From contig NMRB01001463.1 of assembly GCA_002633025.1 (NCBI GenBank), positions 9,546 to 73,545 of the forward strand: 64,000 nucleotides of DNA, read 5' to 3'. The notes beneath the pieces were generated by a model. It saw only the letters and a program-made list of their open reading frames with translations, was not told where the DNA came from and searched no databases. This document shows, piece by piece, positions 21,653 to 32,623 of this stretch. This DNA comes from Notospermus geniculatus (lineage: Eukaryota; Nemertea; Pilidiophora; Heteronemertea; Lineidae). Numbering within the stretch: position 1 is the first letter of the stretch; the number at the start of each line of letters is the position of its first letter. A program made the translations under genes and the position numbers.

Positions 21653-22140
21653 TATATTTGTATTTGATTTTTCCGTCAGGGCCGACGCCATAGCATTATT
21701 GGCCCTGGTAAGTGTGGAAGAGGCTATCTCAAGCTACTCATGTTCCTCACTTGGATGGGGTCTTTTACTTGCCCTTGCAAAGAAACAATGTACAGTGGAA
21801 CCTCTCTATTAAGGACACCTTGGAGACTGACAAATGCTGTCCTTAATTGAGAGGTGTCCGGATTACAGAGGTTGAAATGAATAGAAATGACCAGTTTGGG
21901 ATTGAACATTGGTGTCCTGATTAGAGAGGTGTCCTCCTGGCAGAGGTGTCCGTTAAGAGAGGTTCCACTGTACCAGGCACCACAGCTTACTGTCCCATGC
22001 GACGGACGTGAAGAGCCGGGAATGGAATCCCATATGGCCCAGGCTGGATTTGAAGCCGGGACCTGTTGCTTACTAAGTGGCCGGTGTGATAACCACTAGG
22101 CTGTTAGGGCTCCTCAACCACTCAGCTATCAGGGCTCCGC
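21653..22140 (-). repeat. SINE-A copy 3, carrying a nested MITE and a duplicated head
   Basis: Minus-strand SINE-A. GGTTTTA flanks it at 21646-21652 and 22141-22147, a likely 7-bp target duplication. The body motifs GGGCCGACGCCATAG and CTTTTACTTGCCCTTGC are present. It is split at 21791-21972 by a pogo-like MITE. At the tRNA end, the 25-bp head appears twice in a row (22091-22115 and 22116-22140). Confidence 0.88.
21793..21970. mobile_element. pogo/Tigger-like MITE, family 3b, nested in a SINE
   Basis: The 178-bp element starts CAGTGGAACCTCTCTATTAA and ends TTAAGAGAGGTTCCACTG. TA flanks both sides (21791-21792 and 21971-21972). Removing it restores the normal SINE-A order (AAAGAAACAATGTA next to CCAGGCACCACAGC). 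No coding capacity. Confidence 0.92.
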
Positions 22141-22289
22141 GGTTTTAGAATGTCATGGACTATACCTGACCATGTAGTCCACAACTTTTCCCCCCTCGCA
22201 TCCTGCACCATGGCACCACTGACCGGGTTTTAGAATGGCCTGGACTACACCTGACCATGTAGTCCATAACCGTCATCTCTCCCCCCCCC

Positions 22290-22371
22290 NNNNNNNNNNN
22301 NNNNNNNNNNNNNNNNNNNNNNNNNNNNNNNNNNNNNNNNNNNNNNNNNNNNNNNNNNNNNNNNNNNNNNN
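22290..22371. other. assembly gap, 82 N, flanked by poly-C
   Basis: The gap is bordered by nine C bases on the left and CTCCCCCCCC on the right, inside a tandem repeat. The gap is therefore probably caused by a long C homopolymer; its true length is unknown. Confidence 0.98.
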
Positions 22372-22668
22372 CTCCCCCCCCCCCCCCCCATCCTGCGCCA
22401 CAGCATCACTGGCCTGGCAACGTAACCAGTGACCATTCTTCCTCCGGAAATTGAATTGAAGGTGACTCGTTATCAACGTCAAATGGTCCAGCCAGTATGG
22501 AGTCATGATCCCAATGAATCATCCCCCACAGATGAATTGGGGTGATGGAGTTGGTGCATATTAAATTTGCCGTAATGGGTCACACAGGTCTTGAATCATC
22601 ATGTTTTAGCTGACCACGCTGGCTGCCGCGGTGAAAGAACCACTTGTCAGGATGGGTTTGTGAGAGGG

Positions 22669-22800
22669 CTGTCGAAGTGACACTCGGCACTTGCCATGAG
22701 GTTGGGGTATGATTCCTGATCACACCCATTCTTCCTGTGATTGAGAGACTAGCTCTCTTCAGCAACACAGATTTTCTCCGGCAACTCCACGAGTGCTCTG
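22669..22800 (+). repeat. SINE-C copy, diverged
   Basis: The head-like GTCGAAGTGACACTCGGCAC and box-B-like TATGATTCCTGATC are weak. The body GATTGAGAGACTAGCTCTC, CAACACAGATTTTCTCCGGC matches SINE-C at 14318 and 63582 in order. Confidence 0.55.
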
Positions 22801-23835
22801 GCCTGTTGCTGTACATCGGTATCCAATATTGTCCACAGAATTGATAATGCCATGTTCAGTGCCAGGTTGTCGTTTCAACATTTGTGACTTGATCTAGTAG
22901 GTGCATATCACGGGTGACCATCATTGGTCATCAGTTTACTCAACTATTATCACTGCTGTCCACTACTGCTGTCAACCTGCAGAGACACTTTCCTTGGTTC
23001 CGACATGTGCCTACTTTTGCTGGAGTGGGTCACATATTTGTTGAAGACCTGGTGACAGGTTCTGGTCAAGGCCCGAATCAACTGCACACTTTTTGACGAT
23101 TGGAATGGCAAGCCATAGGCACTCCTTCGCAGTGAAGACATGTGCAAGCGTCTGGTGGTTTGAAGCAAATAGAATCTGCTGAGCTCGAACTGCAGCAATG
23201 AGCAACAGAGAAAACCATCCATGATTTTGCATCTTTAAACTGAAATCTCACACGCAGAATTTCACGCACCACACCACAGCATCAAATCATGTAATCACTG
23301 AACACGATTATCATGCTCTCGGTATAATAAGCTCAGGCAAATGGGCAAAACTGTCATCTGCGATTTCCCGTAATTTATTGCCTCAGATCTCATCTCGATC
23401 GACGCATGCTTTCTATAATTTCAAGTTTCGTTTATCAAGATGTTAAAATGCCAGAATATCGATTCTCAATTCACGAAAGCATCAATCACGTTTTATTAAT
23501 TCCTAAACGCGGCGGCGACAGTTGGAGGCAGTCACGTAAATACGGTATTATTGGAGTGATTCGTTGAATCAGCCTGGATGAGTACGCCCCAATGAGTTTC
23601 CAACAGTTGACAAGATGGCTAGACGATCAGTGATGCAGACTCAATTTCAATCGCGGTTCACAACCTCAAGTTGTCAGATCATGCAGTATCATGATTACTG
23701 CTGGTCTTTCTGGGCCCACCAAGTCTTCTGGGACAAACAGCTGGGACAAGATCACCACAACAGGTTGTTGAACAATTTTATCAACTTCGAACCTGGGATG
23801 CCGCAAAAGCTTTTTAATAGGGGCATGCTGTTAGC
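22801..23835. other. non-coding stretch, nothing recognised
   Basis: No supported feature; the plus-strand open frame 23615-23917 runs into the repeat at 23836. Confidence 0.4.
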
Positions 23836-24165
23836 TGCACTTATTGCCAAAAGACGGCAGCAAAGTTCCAGTGGACCAATACAAAAGAAAATTCACCTGA
23901 TTGGTCCTCACTCATGAAGCATGAATGGGTCCACAAGGCAATGAATTGGGCCGTAATGACACTTACTGGTCAACTGACTCGGGGGCGGTTCCAGGATTTG
24001 GGAAAAGAGTGCTAGGAACATTGAAATCTACGGTGAATTTCAATGATTTGCTCCAAATTCCAGAATTTCACGGTCGATTTTACAGATTTGTTGGTCAAAA
24101 GGGGGCGCGTGCTCCTCCGTACGCCCCCCTTTGAACTGCGCCTGTGACTGACAGCTCCTCTTCAG
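23836..24165. repeat. interspersed repeat interrupted by a family-4 MITE
   Basis: Segments 23840-23979 and 24145-24162 together match 56574-56730 (ATTGCCAAAAGA, GATTGG, GAATGGGTCC, ATTGGGCCGT, TGACAGCTCC). In the second copy the join is continuous, so it serves as an empty site for the MITE at 23980-24144. Confidence 0.75.
23980..24144. mobile_element. MITE family 4, copy 2, with 5-bp target duplication
   Basis: The left end CGGGGGCGGTTCCAGGATTT and right end TTGAACTGCGCCTG are imperfect inverted repeats. TGACT flanks both ends (23975-23979 and 24145-24149). The related repeat at 56574-56730 lacks the insertion, which defines the ends independently. The core is shared with copies at 9840 and 29269. 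Confidence 0.85.
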
Positions 24166-24644
24166 GACACTGGATGCCAAAACAAACCATTAATCCAACA
24201 TCAACATTTCATGACATTGTGGAATTTTGCAGACACCTGTAATCATAGTCTGATTCATCAGCATAAAAAATTAAACTTTAATTCATTCAGTAGATTACAA
24301 AGCATGAATTTAGCTCATTGAAAATATCTCATTAACGACGCATAAAAATTTCCCCCGAGCTTTTTTTACCCACACTAATATAGCCCAGCCTACTCCCGCA
24401 CTGTCTTTAGGAATATTTCAGAATGGTTGCCATAGCAACCAACCCAATGCACTGCTGCTTCCTCGGCGCAGTTATGGATCAGGGATACCTAGATTATGGA
24501 GCGCTATGCTCGCCCGTTGACATACACCCAATGGTTTGACGTTCGGTTATCTTTCATGTTTCTTACCGCTCTTGGCATGATTGTCAAACACGCAATGTTT
24601 TTTCGGACGTCACAGTGTTGGCAATGGGAGACTTTCCTGCCACT
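24166..24644. other. non-coding stretch, nothing recognised
   Basis: AT-rich; no supported feature. Confidence 0.4.
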
Positions 24645-24799
24645 AGAGGCCACCACTAGTTAGCGGTCCAAGAACGTCATGAAATTTGATGATGTCACAG
24701 AGAAGAAGTGCACGCCACAACGTCATCCATCATGCCGTGGAGGCTTACTTCTGTGATGTCGAATTTTGTGATATTCTAGGACTGCTAACGATGGCCTCT
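24645..24799. mobile_element. MITE family 9, copy 1
   Basis: The left AGAGGCCACCACTAGTTAGC and GGTCCAAGAACGTCA pair with the right ATTCTAGGACTGCTAACG and ATGGCCTCT as inverted repeats. GATGTCACAGAGAAGAAGTGC matches GACGTCACAGAGAAGAAATGC in the second copy at 38686-38827. The element abuts another MITE at 24806. Confidence 0.8.
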
Positions 24800-24805
24800 G
24801 ACTAA

Positions 24806-24958
24806 AGCCAAGTTCACACTGTAGGCGTGGCGTGATCTGAACAAAAGACTACAGCCTTCTTACCACATCGCAAGTGTGAACAGCTATAGGCTTAACAGTG
24901 GAAACAATCAGGTGCGAAAAATTTCACATCACACCGCGCCTGCAGTGTGAACTAGGCT
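24806..24958. mobile_element. MITE related to family 7 (AGCC..GGCT ends)
   Basis: The 153-bp element has inverted ends AGCCAAGTTCACACTG(T/C)AGG and CAGTGTGAACTAGGCT. It is flanked by TAA on the left and TTA on the right, both fitting a TWA target. The outer AGCC(T/A)AGTT matches family 7 at 18161 and 55284, but the interior differs. Confidence 0.7.
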
Positions 24959-25333
24959 TTAGTCTCCCATTGGCCTTTGCTGGAAAGGATTGAAAGTACA
25001 CAAACAAAACCTACTTTACTCCTGGTGGGACTGACACAAAACATATTCCGTATGATACGTACCTGGAACGAGAAAGAAAAGGAAGTTACCAACAGGGAAG
25101 TCACAGGAATATCAGCGGTACCCTCAGGAGAAGACATGAACCAAGAAAGGAAGTTGTGCATTGAAAGAATTCAGGGAACACTGGTAGAAACGTCGTGTTA
25201 AATAAATCTAGGAAGAGTAACCAAAAAGTTGGATTAGTTATTCGGAACCTTTCTAAAAATGCCATTCAAACAATTCTGTCATACTTGTCAGGATCATCAA
25301 TACAGACCACCTTATCACTGTCCCATGTCCTGA

Positions 25334-25638
25334 TGGTGCTATTCGTAGCTGTATTTGATTTTTCCGTCAGGGCCGAAGCCATTGCATCCCATTATTGGCC
25401 CTGTAAGTACGGAAGAGGCCATCTCAACCTACTCGTGTTCCTCACTTGGATGGGGTCTTTTACTTGTCCTTGCAAAGGCACAAGGTACAAGACACCACAG
25501 CTTACTGTGACTTGTGATGGGCAAGAAGAGCTGGGAATGAAATCCCATATGGCCCGGGCTATATTCGAACCTGGGACCTGCCGCTTACTGAGTGGACGTG
25601 ATACTACTTGGCTATCAGGGATCCTTCTTGGTGCTATT
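25334..25638 (-). repeat. SINE-A copy 4 with 10-bp target duplication
   Basis: Minus-strand copy spanning about 25351-25624, with TGGTGCTATT at 25334-25343 and 25629-25638. The body has GTCAGGGCCGAAGCCATTGC, CCCATTATTGGCCC and CTTTTACTTGTCCTTGC. The B box (complement of TATTCGAACC) is intact. A plus-strand open frame across 25195-25680 is simply this repeat read through. Confidence 0.88.
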
Positions 25639-25699
25639 GGTGGAAGTTTTCCAAAGAGCCAAGCCTTAGTAGGCCCTTGAAGGAACCAACAACGTCAGC

Positions 25700-26224
25700 T
25701 TATTGGATATACCAGGAAAGATGGAGAAAAGGGCTAGGCCTACATTGAGAGAGACCTTTCTCTACATGAAGATTTTGAGTGTCTGGTAACAATGCCATGG
25801 GACGTTTTTATGGTGTTGAGTTTGGGGCATGACTCTGGCAAATTTCCATGCGAACAGGAAAAGAATTTGGACTGAAAGAACATGTGGATTATGTAAATCA
25901 TGACTCGTATGACAAATCAACAGGTAGCTGCACTCTCCAAAGTGATGGAATGGAGCAAAAGTCTCGTATTCGGAGAGTTGTTTCTTAATTTGGAGATAAT
26001 TCAGATTAATGACTCCCCTAAGACAGGGGAACATAATTAGCGGCATAGCTAATTTAGACATTAAATCTGCGCACGCTTTTTATGGGAGGAGAGTCTATAC
26101 GTGACTGAGCACGGAGATAAGCCCTCAGACTGTCACCCATGGAATGCTGTATGGTGTTGTGACCTCACGGGGTTGTTCATGGTTGGATCAGTGTGTTTGA
26201 TATCTGACCAAAGCAGAGGAAACA
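25700..26224. other. non-coding stretch, nothing recognised
   Basis: No supported feature. Confidence 0.4.
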
Positions 26225-26660
26225 TGAGAAGAGACCTTTCGCATCACTGCCACACCACAGACAGGAAAGGAAGACAGGCCAGTTTGGACGACAACCAGGC
26301 CCAGCTGAAAATGTTGGTGTAGAACATTTGTTGGCCAATATTTGATTGAAAGGCTAGGCATCCTCCTTTGAATATACAACACAAACCCATCCTTTTGACA
26401 GATGCTGGGGAAATGAATGGCAAGATCCTTCCGCTACATCAGCAAGCCACAGCTAAGTAAGTCACGAAAACAAGACAGACCGTTTTGAATGATAACCAAC
26501 CCCAACTAAATATATTCATGAAAGGGGATCTTTTGCATGTCGCCAAGCCACTGCCAGGAAGGTCAGGAAAAGAAGATGGGCCATTTTGAGATGACAACCT
26601 GCCATCGCTGTATCTACCTCATTGAGAGGCCAGACATCCTCCTCTGATCAGGCCAGATGC
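26225..26660. repeat. degenerate direct repeat, about 300-bp spacing
   Basis: GGAAGACAGGCCAGTTTGGA followed by CGACAACC at 26268 resembles AGAAGATGGGCCATTTTGAG followed by ATGACAACC at 26570. Both are preceded by CTTT(C/T)GCAT and followed by AGGC(T/C)AG(G/A)CATCCTCCT. The copies are old and diverged. Confidence 0.5.
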
Positions 26661-27138
26661 TGATCACAGCCGACACGGCGAGCACCTGATTAGGCAAACC
26701 AATCAACTGCCACGCCCGGCCGTTATGCCGCTGTCACGCTGCCAATAATTACACTCGAGCGTAGCTCTTAAATCCCTCAACAAAACCTCGCCAGCTATAT
26801 CCACTGTGCGTCTTGCCTAATTCTCTAGTTACCATAGCGATCGTCATGAATGACTCGAGCGACTGAGAATGGCTGGAGTTTCACGTGTCGGTCTGCATCA
26901 ATATGTAGGCTGATCATCGATTGAGCCCCTTGAAAAAAATATCATCCTGCGGCCATCCAGGGTTTGCTATATGATGTCTTTCTTGTACACATCCAGGTAT
27001 ATCATCGCCTGCTGTAATTGTTACAAGTACTTTGTTATCAAATCATAAAAGAAGACGTCTGGTCAATATATTTAGCGTTTGATTGGCTGAAGTTTAGCGG
27101 CCAGAATCTGATGTTCAATCACACAGGTATTTGTACTT
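26661..27138. other. non-coding stretch, nothing recognised
   Basis: No supported feature. Confidence 0.4.
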
Positions 27139-27405
27139 GTATTTGATTTTTCATCCGGGCTGAAGCCATAGCATTATTGGCCCTGGTGAGTAGGAAGAGA
27201 CCATCTCCGGCTACTCATGTTCCTCACTTGGATGGAGTCTTTTACTTGCCCTTGCAAAGGGACAAGGTGCAAGGCACCACAGCTTACTGTCCCATGCGAC
27301 GGACTGAAGAACCAGGAATGGAATCCCACATGACCAAGCCCGGATTCGAACCGGGACCTGCCGCTTGCTGAGTGGATGTGATAACCACTCGACTATCGAG
27401 ACTCC
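27139..27405 (-). repeat. SINE-A copy 5
   Basis: Minus-strand copy with tail GTATTTGATTTTTCATCCGG, body GCATTATTGGCCCTGGTGAG and CTTTTACTTGCCCTTGCAAA, B box (complement of GATTCGAACC) and head ending TATCGAGACTCC. No target duplication is clear. Confidence 0.85.
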
Positions 27406-28236
27406 CAGACATGTTCAGGGGATATTAATCCCACGGTTGTAAGGTCATCCAGGACACAGCAAGGGTTTGGGTTTGGGTGAGGGGGCTGTGAAGTCTGCTG
27501 TGAAAATTTTTGGTTAGAAATTGTATGTTTCTCTTTTTTCGCCCGAAGCAGGGGGCTTATCTGCTCCAACGCACAGCACACGATAGACATACCATGATGT
27601 GTTACTCACAAATTGAGCTGTAGCAAGTACTCGCAAAAAAACAGCAAACAACAGTTGATCAATTCCTACATTCTGAACAAGATCACGAGTGGAGGTTGCT
27701 ATTGAAAGGTAGACGAATATTTCAGGATTAACTAACGGAATTCAAATCAGGAGGTTACCAGACATGAATTCCTCCATCAAGATGTGAGAAATCAATAGAA
27801 AATGCACAGAGTGCAAAGTAAACATGTTTACGATCCCGAGAGGCGTCGACTCTGCGCAGCCATCAAAATTATTGACATTACATCGAAGCTGCCAGCCAGG
27901 AAAGAAAGACAGTGATGCAACGTGAACCAGTACGCCGCCATTTCTTTTGTCTGCGTCTTCTGCTGTGATTATCTTGGATTTCATCACGGCAGTCGCTGTA
28001 GTTGTCAGGTCTGTGAATTATGAAAAGTGTGGCGTCAGTGATGTCTGTTACGCCAGGGACACCACCAGTTCTGAGCAGCGTGTAATGCTGTTTAGAATGC
28101 TTCCAGGAGAACTGCAAGATGACGTTGGGATGAGTTTCAGTTCGGGGAACTCGGTGAGATGGAAATGGTACCCAAGAGGTGTGACTCGAAGATGCGGTGG
28201 GACATCGGTCCTTAGTTCACAGACATTGCCGGTGCA
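27406..28236. other. non-coding stretch, nothing recognised
   Basis: Overlapping open frames on both strands at 27878-28270 show no domain pattern; nothing else is supported. Confidence 0.4.
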
Positions 28237-28512
28237 GGAGCCACAGTGGTGTAATGATTCAGGTGTCTGACTAGCGGTCAGAGGGTTCCGGGTTCGAATC
28301 CCACAGTGGCGTGAGAGTTTGGGCAAGTCTCTTTGCCTTACTGGCCTCTCTCCACCCAGGTGAATAAATGGGTACCGGTCGGAAATGCTCGGATTGTAGC
28401 GCTGAATGAGCGGCTCATCTGAGTTCTACTGAAAGGTTTCAGCATAGACCGGGGTTGAAGTGTAAAGTCGGATGACACCTCTACCATTGTTGATATCAGA
28501 CTATAAACTCAA
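28237..28512 (+). repeat. SINE-B copy 1 (tRNA-derived)
   Basis: The head GGAGCCACAGTGGTGTAATG has an A box, and GGGTTCGAATCCC is a perfect B box. The body carries GGGCAAGTCTCTTTGCC, CACCCAGGTGAATAAATGGG, CTGAAAGGTTTCAGC and the tail AAGTGTAAAGTCGGATGACA, ending CAGACTATAAACTC. A full minus-strand copy is at 52499-52772, and a tail fragment is at 7020-7072. Confidence 0.88.
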
Positions 28513-29268
28513 ACTTTAACTTTATGATCTGTTTCCATGTTACCAGCTAATTGGCTCCGCAGCCTGAGATGCAACACCCTTCTTCTGTCTACTTGATTTT
28601 CCATTGGGACATCAGCCCCCACAACGCTTCGAGGCGCTCACAGTCCTTCATTCAAAGCCGGGTCAGAAATAGTTCAACAAGTGACCCGCTACCAGTTATG
28701 CACCGAAACGAGCCACTCAGCCCTATTAAACATCCTCCTCTTGACTGAAGAGTTCCGCGTTGTTGTCCGTACTGATGCTCCGACCACCTGACCTTGACTG
28801 CAGCGGTCAACTCCGTAGGGAGGGGCCCGGATTCTGATGGCCCACACACTACAGGTGACAAGGCAAGTTACTGCCGGTACGACGGGAATCAAATCAGACA
28901 GGACGAGCCTAGCGCTACATCTCTCTACATGTCCGACATCGATTTTTGTGACAGAACATTTGAGCAGATCGTTCCAAATCCTCCCGATGCATTAGAGGCT
29001 GACAAATTTATAGAACACTGATATAGAAGTGGTTGTTTTGCAGTGAACACTTTTTCACGGTCTGTCAAATCACAGCATGAAATATTTCACTGAAGTCGTT
29101 TTCAAAAAGTGGAATGTTTACAAAAACACAGCGTGTAGGCTATCAGCTGCAGCAGTCAGGAATGTTTGTCGATTTAGAGACTTCCCTAGGAGTATGGGAG
29201 GACTTGCCTCCATGACGTTCACTTCAAAGTGATTTTTCCAGTTCCCGGTAGGCCTACCCCGAAATCTG
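28513..29268. other. non-coding stretch, nothing recognised
   Basis: No supported feature. Confidence 0.4.
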
Positions 29269-29432
29269 CAGGGCCGGATCCACGATTTCGGCAAAGAGGG
29301 GCGCACTGTGCTAGAAACATTGGTATCTGCAGTGGATTTCAATGATTTGCTCCAAATTTTAGAATTTCACGGTCAATTTTACAGATTTGTCGGCCGAAAG
29401 GGGGGCGTGCACCCCCCTTGGATCCGGGCCTG
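29269..29432. mobile_element. MITE family 4, copy 3
   Basis: The ends CAGGGCCGGATCC and GGATCCGGGCCTG are near-perfect inverted repeats. The 5 bases outside are ATCTG (29264-29268) and ATCTT (29433-29437), matching at four of five. The core TTTCAATGATTTGCTCCAAA matches copies at 9840 and 23980. Confidence 0.85.
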
Positions 29433-29527
29433 ATCTTGCATTCACCGGTACCTAAAGTTCCAGAGACACATGTAACATAGCAGAGATGCTGACCCCCATG
29501 ATTAGTCCTCACTTCAAATTGAAGCAA

Positions 29528-29626
29528 TGACCTTGTCCTGTATTGGACCGGAGGTGATTAGAAGCCAATGACCTTCACCTGTAGGTTTGACCTTAACTTG
29601 ACCTTGCTTGATGAAGAGATGACCTT
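29528..29626 (-). promoter_or_regulatory. cluster of five AAGGTCA half-sites with a DR5
   Basis: TGACCTT occurs at 29528, 29569, 29588, 29599 and 29620, all in the same orientation. The pair at 29588-29604 reads on the minus strand AGGTCA-AGTTA-AGGTCA, a perfect direct repeat spaced by 5, the classic RAR/RXR arrangement. AAGGTCA is also the extended half-site of ERR/NR5A receptors. It lies just beside a MITE, but no gene is known next to it in this window. Function is inference. Confidence 0.35.
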
Positions 29627-29639
29627 GTCCTCAAATTGT

Positions 29640-30734
29640 CCTGATGCAAAACTGTTGGTGTCATTGAGCTTAGGGTCAGAACAGCAAGGGAAAATTCACA
29701 CAGGTTGTTTTGGTGTTAAGTCAGAAAAATAAAGACAACTACGACTAAAAGAAATGCACAAGCACCTTGAACGAGCTTATTAGTGTGAGAAAGTACATAT
29801 CTGACATTCTACCTGTTCAACTTGCCATCTTATTCAGTTTGTGAAAAGCACCTTGCAATGAAAAACATCCTTTTTTTCTTTTCTTCATATTGTAGTTGAG
29901 AGGTTCCACTTGTAAAGGGGAAGTTGGGTCTCATAAAACATTGTAAATGGATATCAAGTATATATTGGTTTGTTAGTATGTCTGAGGAAGTCAGGTCTTT
30001 GAATGAAGTGTGCCGTACCAAAGGAAAAGAGATTTCTTTGCATCCTACAATTGGGGTGTGTGGTGGCACAATTGAGCGCCAGACTTGTGTCTAAGAGGCT
30101 GCATGTACGATTCTTGGTGGCATCACCGCTTTGTCCTCCCGACTGATCTGGAAGTAGGTATCCCGGCCCTCATGCGATTAAGTTTGGTCCCACATCCCAA
30201 TGAGATTCCCCGCCCCAAGTACTCTTCTTCAGGTTTTGAGTAACACACATGTACGGTACCAAGTTTGCTACAAACTGTAGTTTGAGAAATCCGCCCTGAG
30301 AGCAGCAGAACGGATGTTTAATCGTCCAGGAATTCACCTGAGGCAGGCAAATTGTCAGAAACAGAAAGAACAGAGCTGTTATGCTTTTGTTTATAAACAA
30401 ACTCATCAGAAATAGCCTGGAAAACAAGTTACCTGCAACGAGAAGGAGACACAGGCAAATTCTACCTTCTAAATGGAACCACGAATGCTCGGTAAAAAAC
30501 GTGGAAAAAACCACGGAACTGAGCATCACGCCTTGTTATCATGATTGCTAGGAAATCGAATCAATTTTGTGATGAGGTTTGAGTCAGTTTCTTTGAAATG
30601 TAGATGGTAAAATGAGTTGGATCTTATCACAATCTAACCCATCCACCCGCTAGCAAACTTCTCAAGACTTTTAGAAGGAAATGTAGGCTACTGCAGCAGA
30701 GTGTCAAACGTGCAGACATTGGTTTCCCAAGGAA
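29640..30734. other. non-coding stretch, nothing recognised
   Basis: No supported feature. The minus-strand frame 30170-30529 is hydrophobic in places but shows no conserved motif. Confidence 0.4.
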
Positions 30735-30835
30735 ACCTTCCAGGGGAACTCAAGGAGCAGCTCATGCACCACGTCACTTGATCATTTCAGACCATTTGAG
30801 AGCACAGATTGGTGACTCAGCCCAAATTGAACTCT
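30735..30835 (+). repeat. single copy of the 41.4-kb tandem repeat unit
   Basis: CCAGGGGAACTCAAGGAGCAG, CACTTGATCATTTCAGACCA and TTGAGAGCACAGATTGGTGA match the end of the tandem array at 41362-41830 in order and spacing. This shows the unit is a dispersed family and not only a local array. Confidence 0.65.
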
Positions 30836-32355
30836 GCCTCTCCGATACAATCCGATGCTCGACCCCTGCACCCCATGCTCTGTATGACGACTTCGAACAG
30901 CACAAAGTCAACTCATTACAGTGTAATTTCTGTAAAACGTTCGTCTTTTTAAACGGAAATCATACAAGAAATCAGATCCGACTGACTAAGGTTTTGATCG
31001 GCAGGTGACTCGTCAGGAAGTTTCAACCCACTCAGCCATCAAATGGGACGTATCTCCTGTTTCCGTCTCATTACCATAAAAAATGACCAGCAATGTCAAA
31101 GATGGCAGGTCCCGATACCACAGGTATGGCATGAGCAATTGATCCTGAACAAGGCATGATGGGAGCGTCTCAGAGATTAGATGCTGAGGTAGACGTTGTT
31201 GAGTTTGAGCCAAGACGTCCTTTAGAACTCCAGGAGGGCAGCATTAGAACTCCAGGAGGGCAGCAGAGTCATGTTGATTGCAAGACAATCATAGCTGTGT
31301 CGCTTTCTTTGCAGTGTTTCCCACGAAACTCTTATCAGTGCCCAACGATCACCTGCTCAATAAATCTGAACCATGGCGTGGACTCGACGGCCATCATGAT
31401 TTATTCCAAGATCACTATGGTAACAATAGTCCAAATGATTCATCGGTTGGTCGTCCTGGGTGAACGTCTGGCCTGGTCCGTACATCGTAGGCCGATATGA
31501 CACAACTGTAGGCAGAATCGATCACCGCAACACTGCTCGCTGTGGATGGCGCGGAAGGGAAATGAATGACTGTTCCATACTACGCCGATCTTTCCGGATT
31601 GGCTGGTTACAAATCCATGGCACAATTGCCTCGCTGGCCCCTTACAAGGGAGTTTTCACAGGGACAAAAGCTGTTCCAGCCACTTTCTGACAGGTCCACC
31701 ATCCCCTCAAAGCTTCAGCAGGAAGTTGAACAAAAGGAATGAGGTTTTCGAGCCTCCCTGTTTCAAACCATCATGTTGTAGTGGTCAAATCTGATGATCA
31801 CATAGATCTCTCTGGAAGTGTGCTGTACCAGTTCGTGGTTTTCTTGTTAGAGGCCCACAGAGCAACCGCCTCTACCCTTCACCAAAGAAGTTAACGGGGA
31901 AGGCACACTGTCAGTTGGAACAAGTTTGTTGTGGTCCAAGGTCTAGGTTGAGAAGACTAACTATGATGTGGCCAGTTTGATTGGTTTTCACTCTACAGTT
32001 GTGCTGAGCCTTTTGGGGCTTTGGGATAAGCCTAATTATGAGACTTGGATTAGAACCAGCAGCGCCACCTGTAGCAAGAAACCGACCCAGACTCCAGACA
32101 CCTTGTGCCGCCCACTCAACCACCACTTCCCCAATGATCTTGTGGCCAATTAATCTCATTTGACAGGAGTTGGATGCTGATCATGATTAATGATCCAATT
32201 GCTATGGAAACAATGAAGGAGGTGATCTATTGGTTACTGGCTGCTTGATCCACAGGTCTTGGCCACTGTGCATCTTCACTTTTAACACTTTTCCATCTGA
32301 ACCATTACGTACAAGACTGGACTTAGTTTCAAATAGGCCTATTCTTGAAATATTC
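30836..32355. other. non-coding stretch; one 22-bp tandem duplication
   Basis: At 31222-31265 a 22-bp unit (TTAGAACTCCAGGAGGGCAG plus CA) is exactly duplicated in tandem. No exon or bounded transposable element was found in the rest. Confidence 0.5.
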
Positions 32356-32623
32356 TTAAAGGGCCACGATATTGCTACTTTTTGTTGACAGACAGCGCCA
32401 CCAGCGGTGATTGCATCATTCTCCAATAGCACAGTTTTGCCTTTCATCCCACCAGTGTTGGAGAATGTCATTACAATACAATGCATACGTGGATACCCTA
32501 GGAATGAGAGTTACTCCACATGGGGCGAGGTTGATAAGCAGTAGTTTAACAACATTGTCAATAGAGGTCTCCCTTAATGCGATGTTTAGCACAGGATAGG
32601 GAAGAAATACAGTGCCCCTTTAA
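32356..32623. mobile_element. MITE family 11, copy 1 (TTAAAGGG ends)
   Basis: The left TTAAAGGGCCAC and right AGTGCCCCTTTAA are short inverted repeats bounding 268 bp without coding capacity. A second element with TTAAAGGGACCC ends is at 50189-50418. Confidence 0.55.

Larger units (their letters stand above)
21559..22440. repeat. tandem repeat of about 90 bp interrupted by a SINE and a gap
   Basis: Units share TTTTAGAATGGCCTGGACTA, ACCTGACCATGTAGTCC, and CATCCTGCACCATGGCACCA. Unit A is 21559-21652, B is about 22143-22229, C starts 22230 and runs into the poly-C gap, and a last partial unit follows to about 22440. SINE-A copy 3 is inserted between A and B. Confidence 0.75.

Noticed and set aside
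25195-25680. 161-codon plus-strand frame
   Set aside because: Most of it is SINE-A copy 4 read in antisense; similar read-through peptides (LTWMGSFTCPCK) recur at every minus-strand SINE-A copy.
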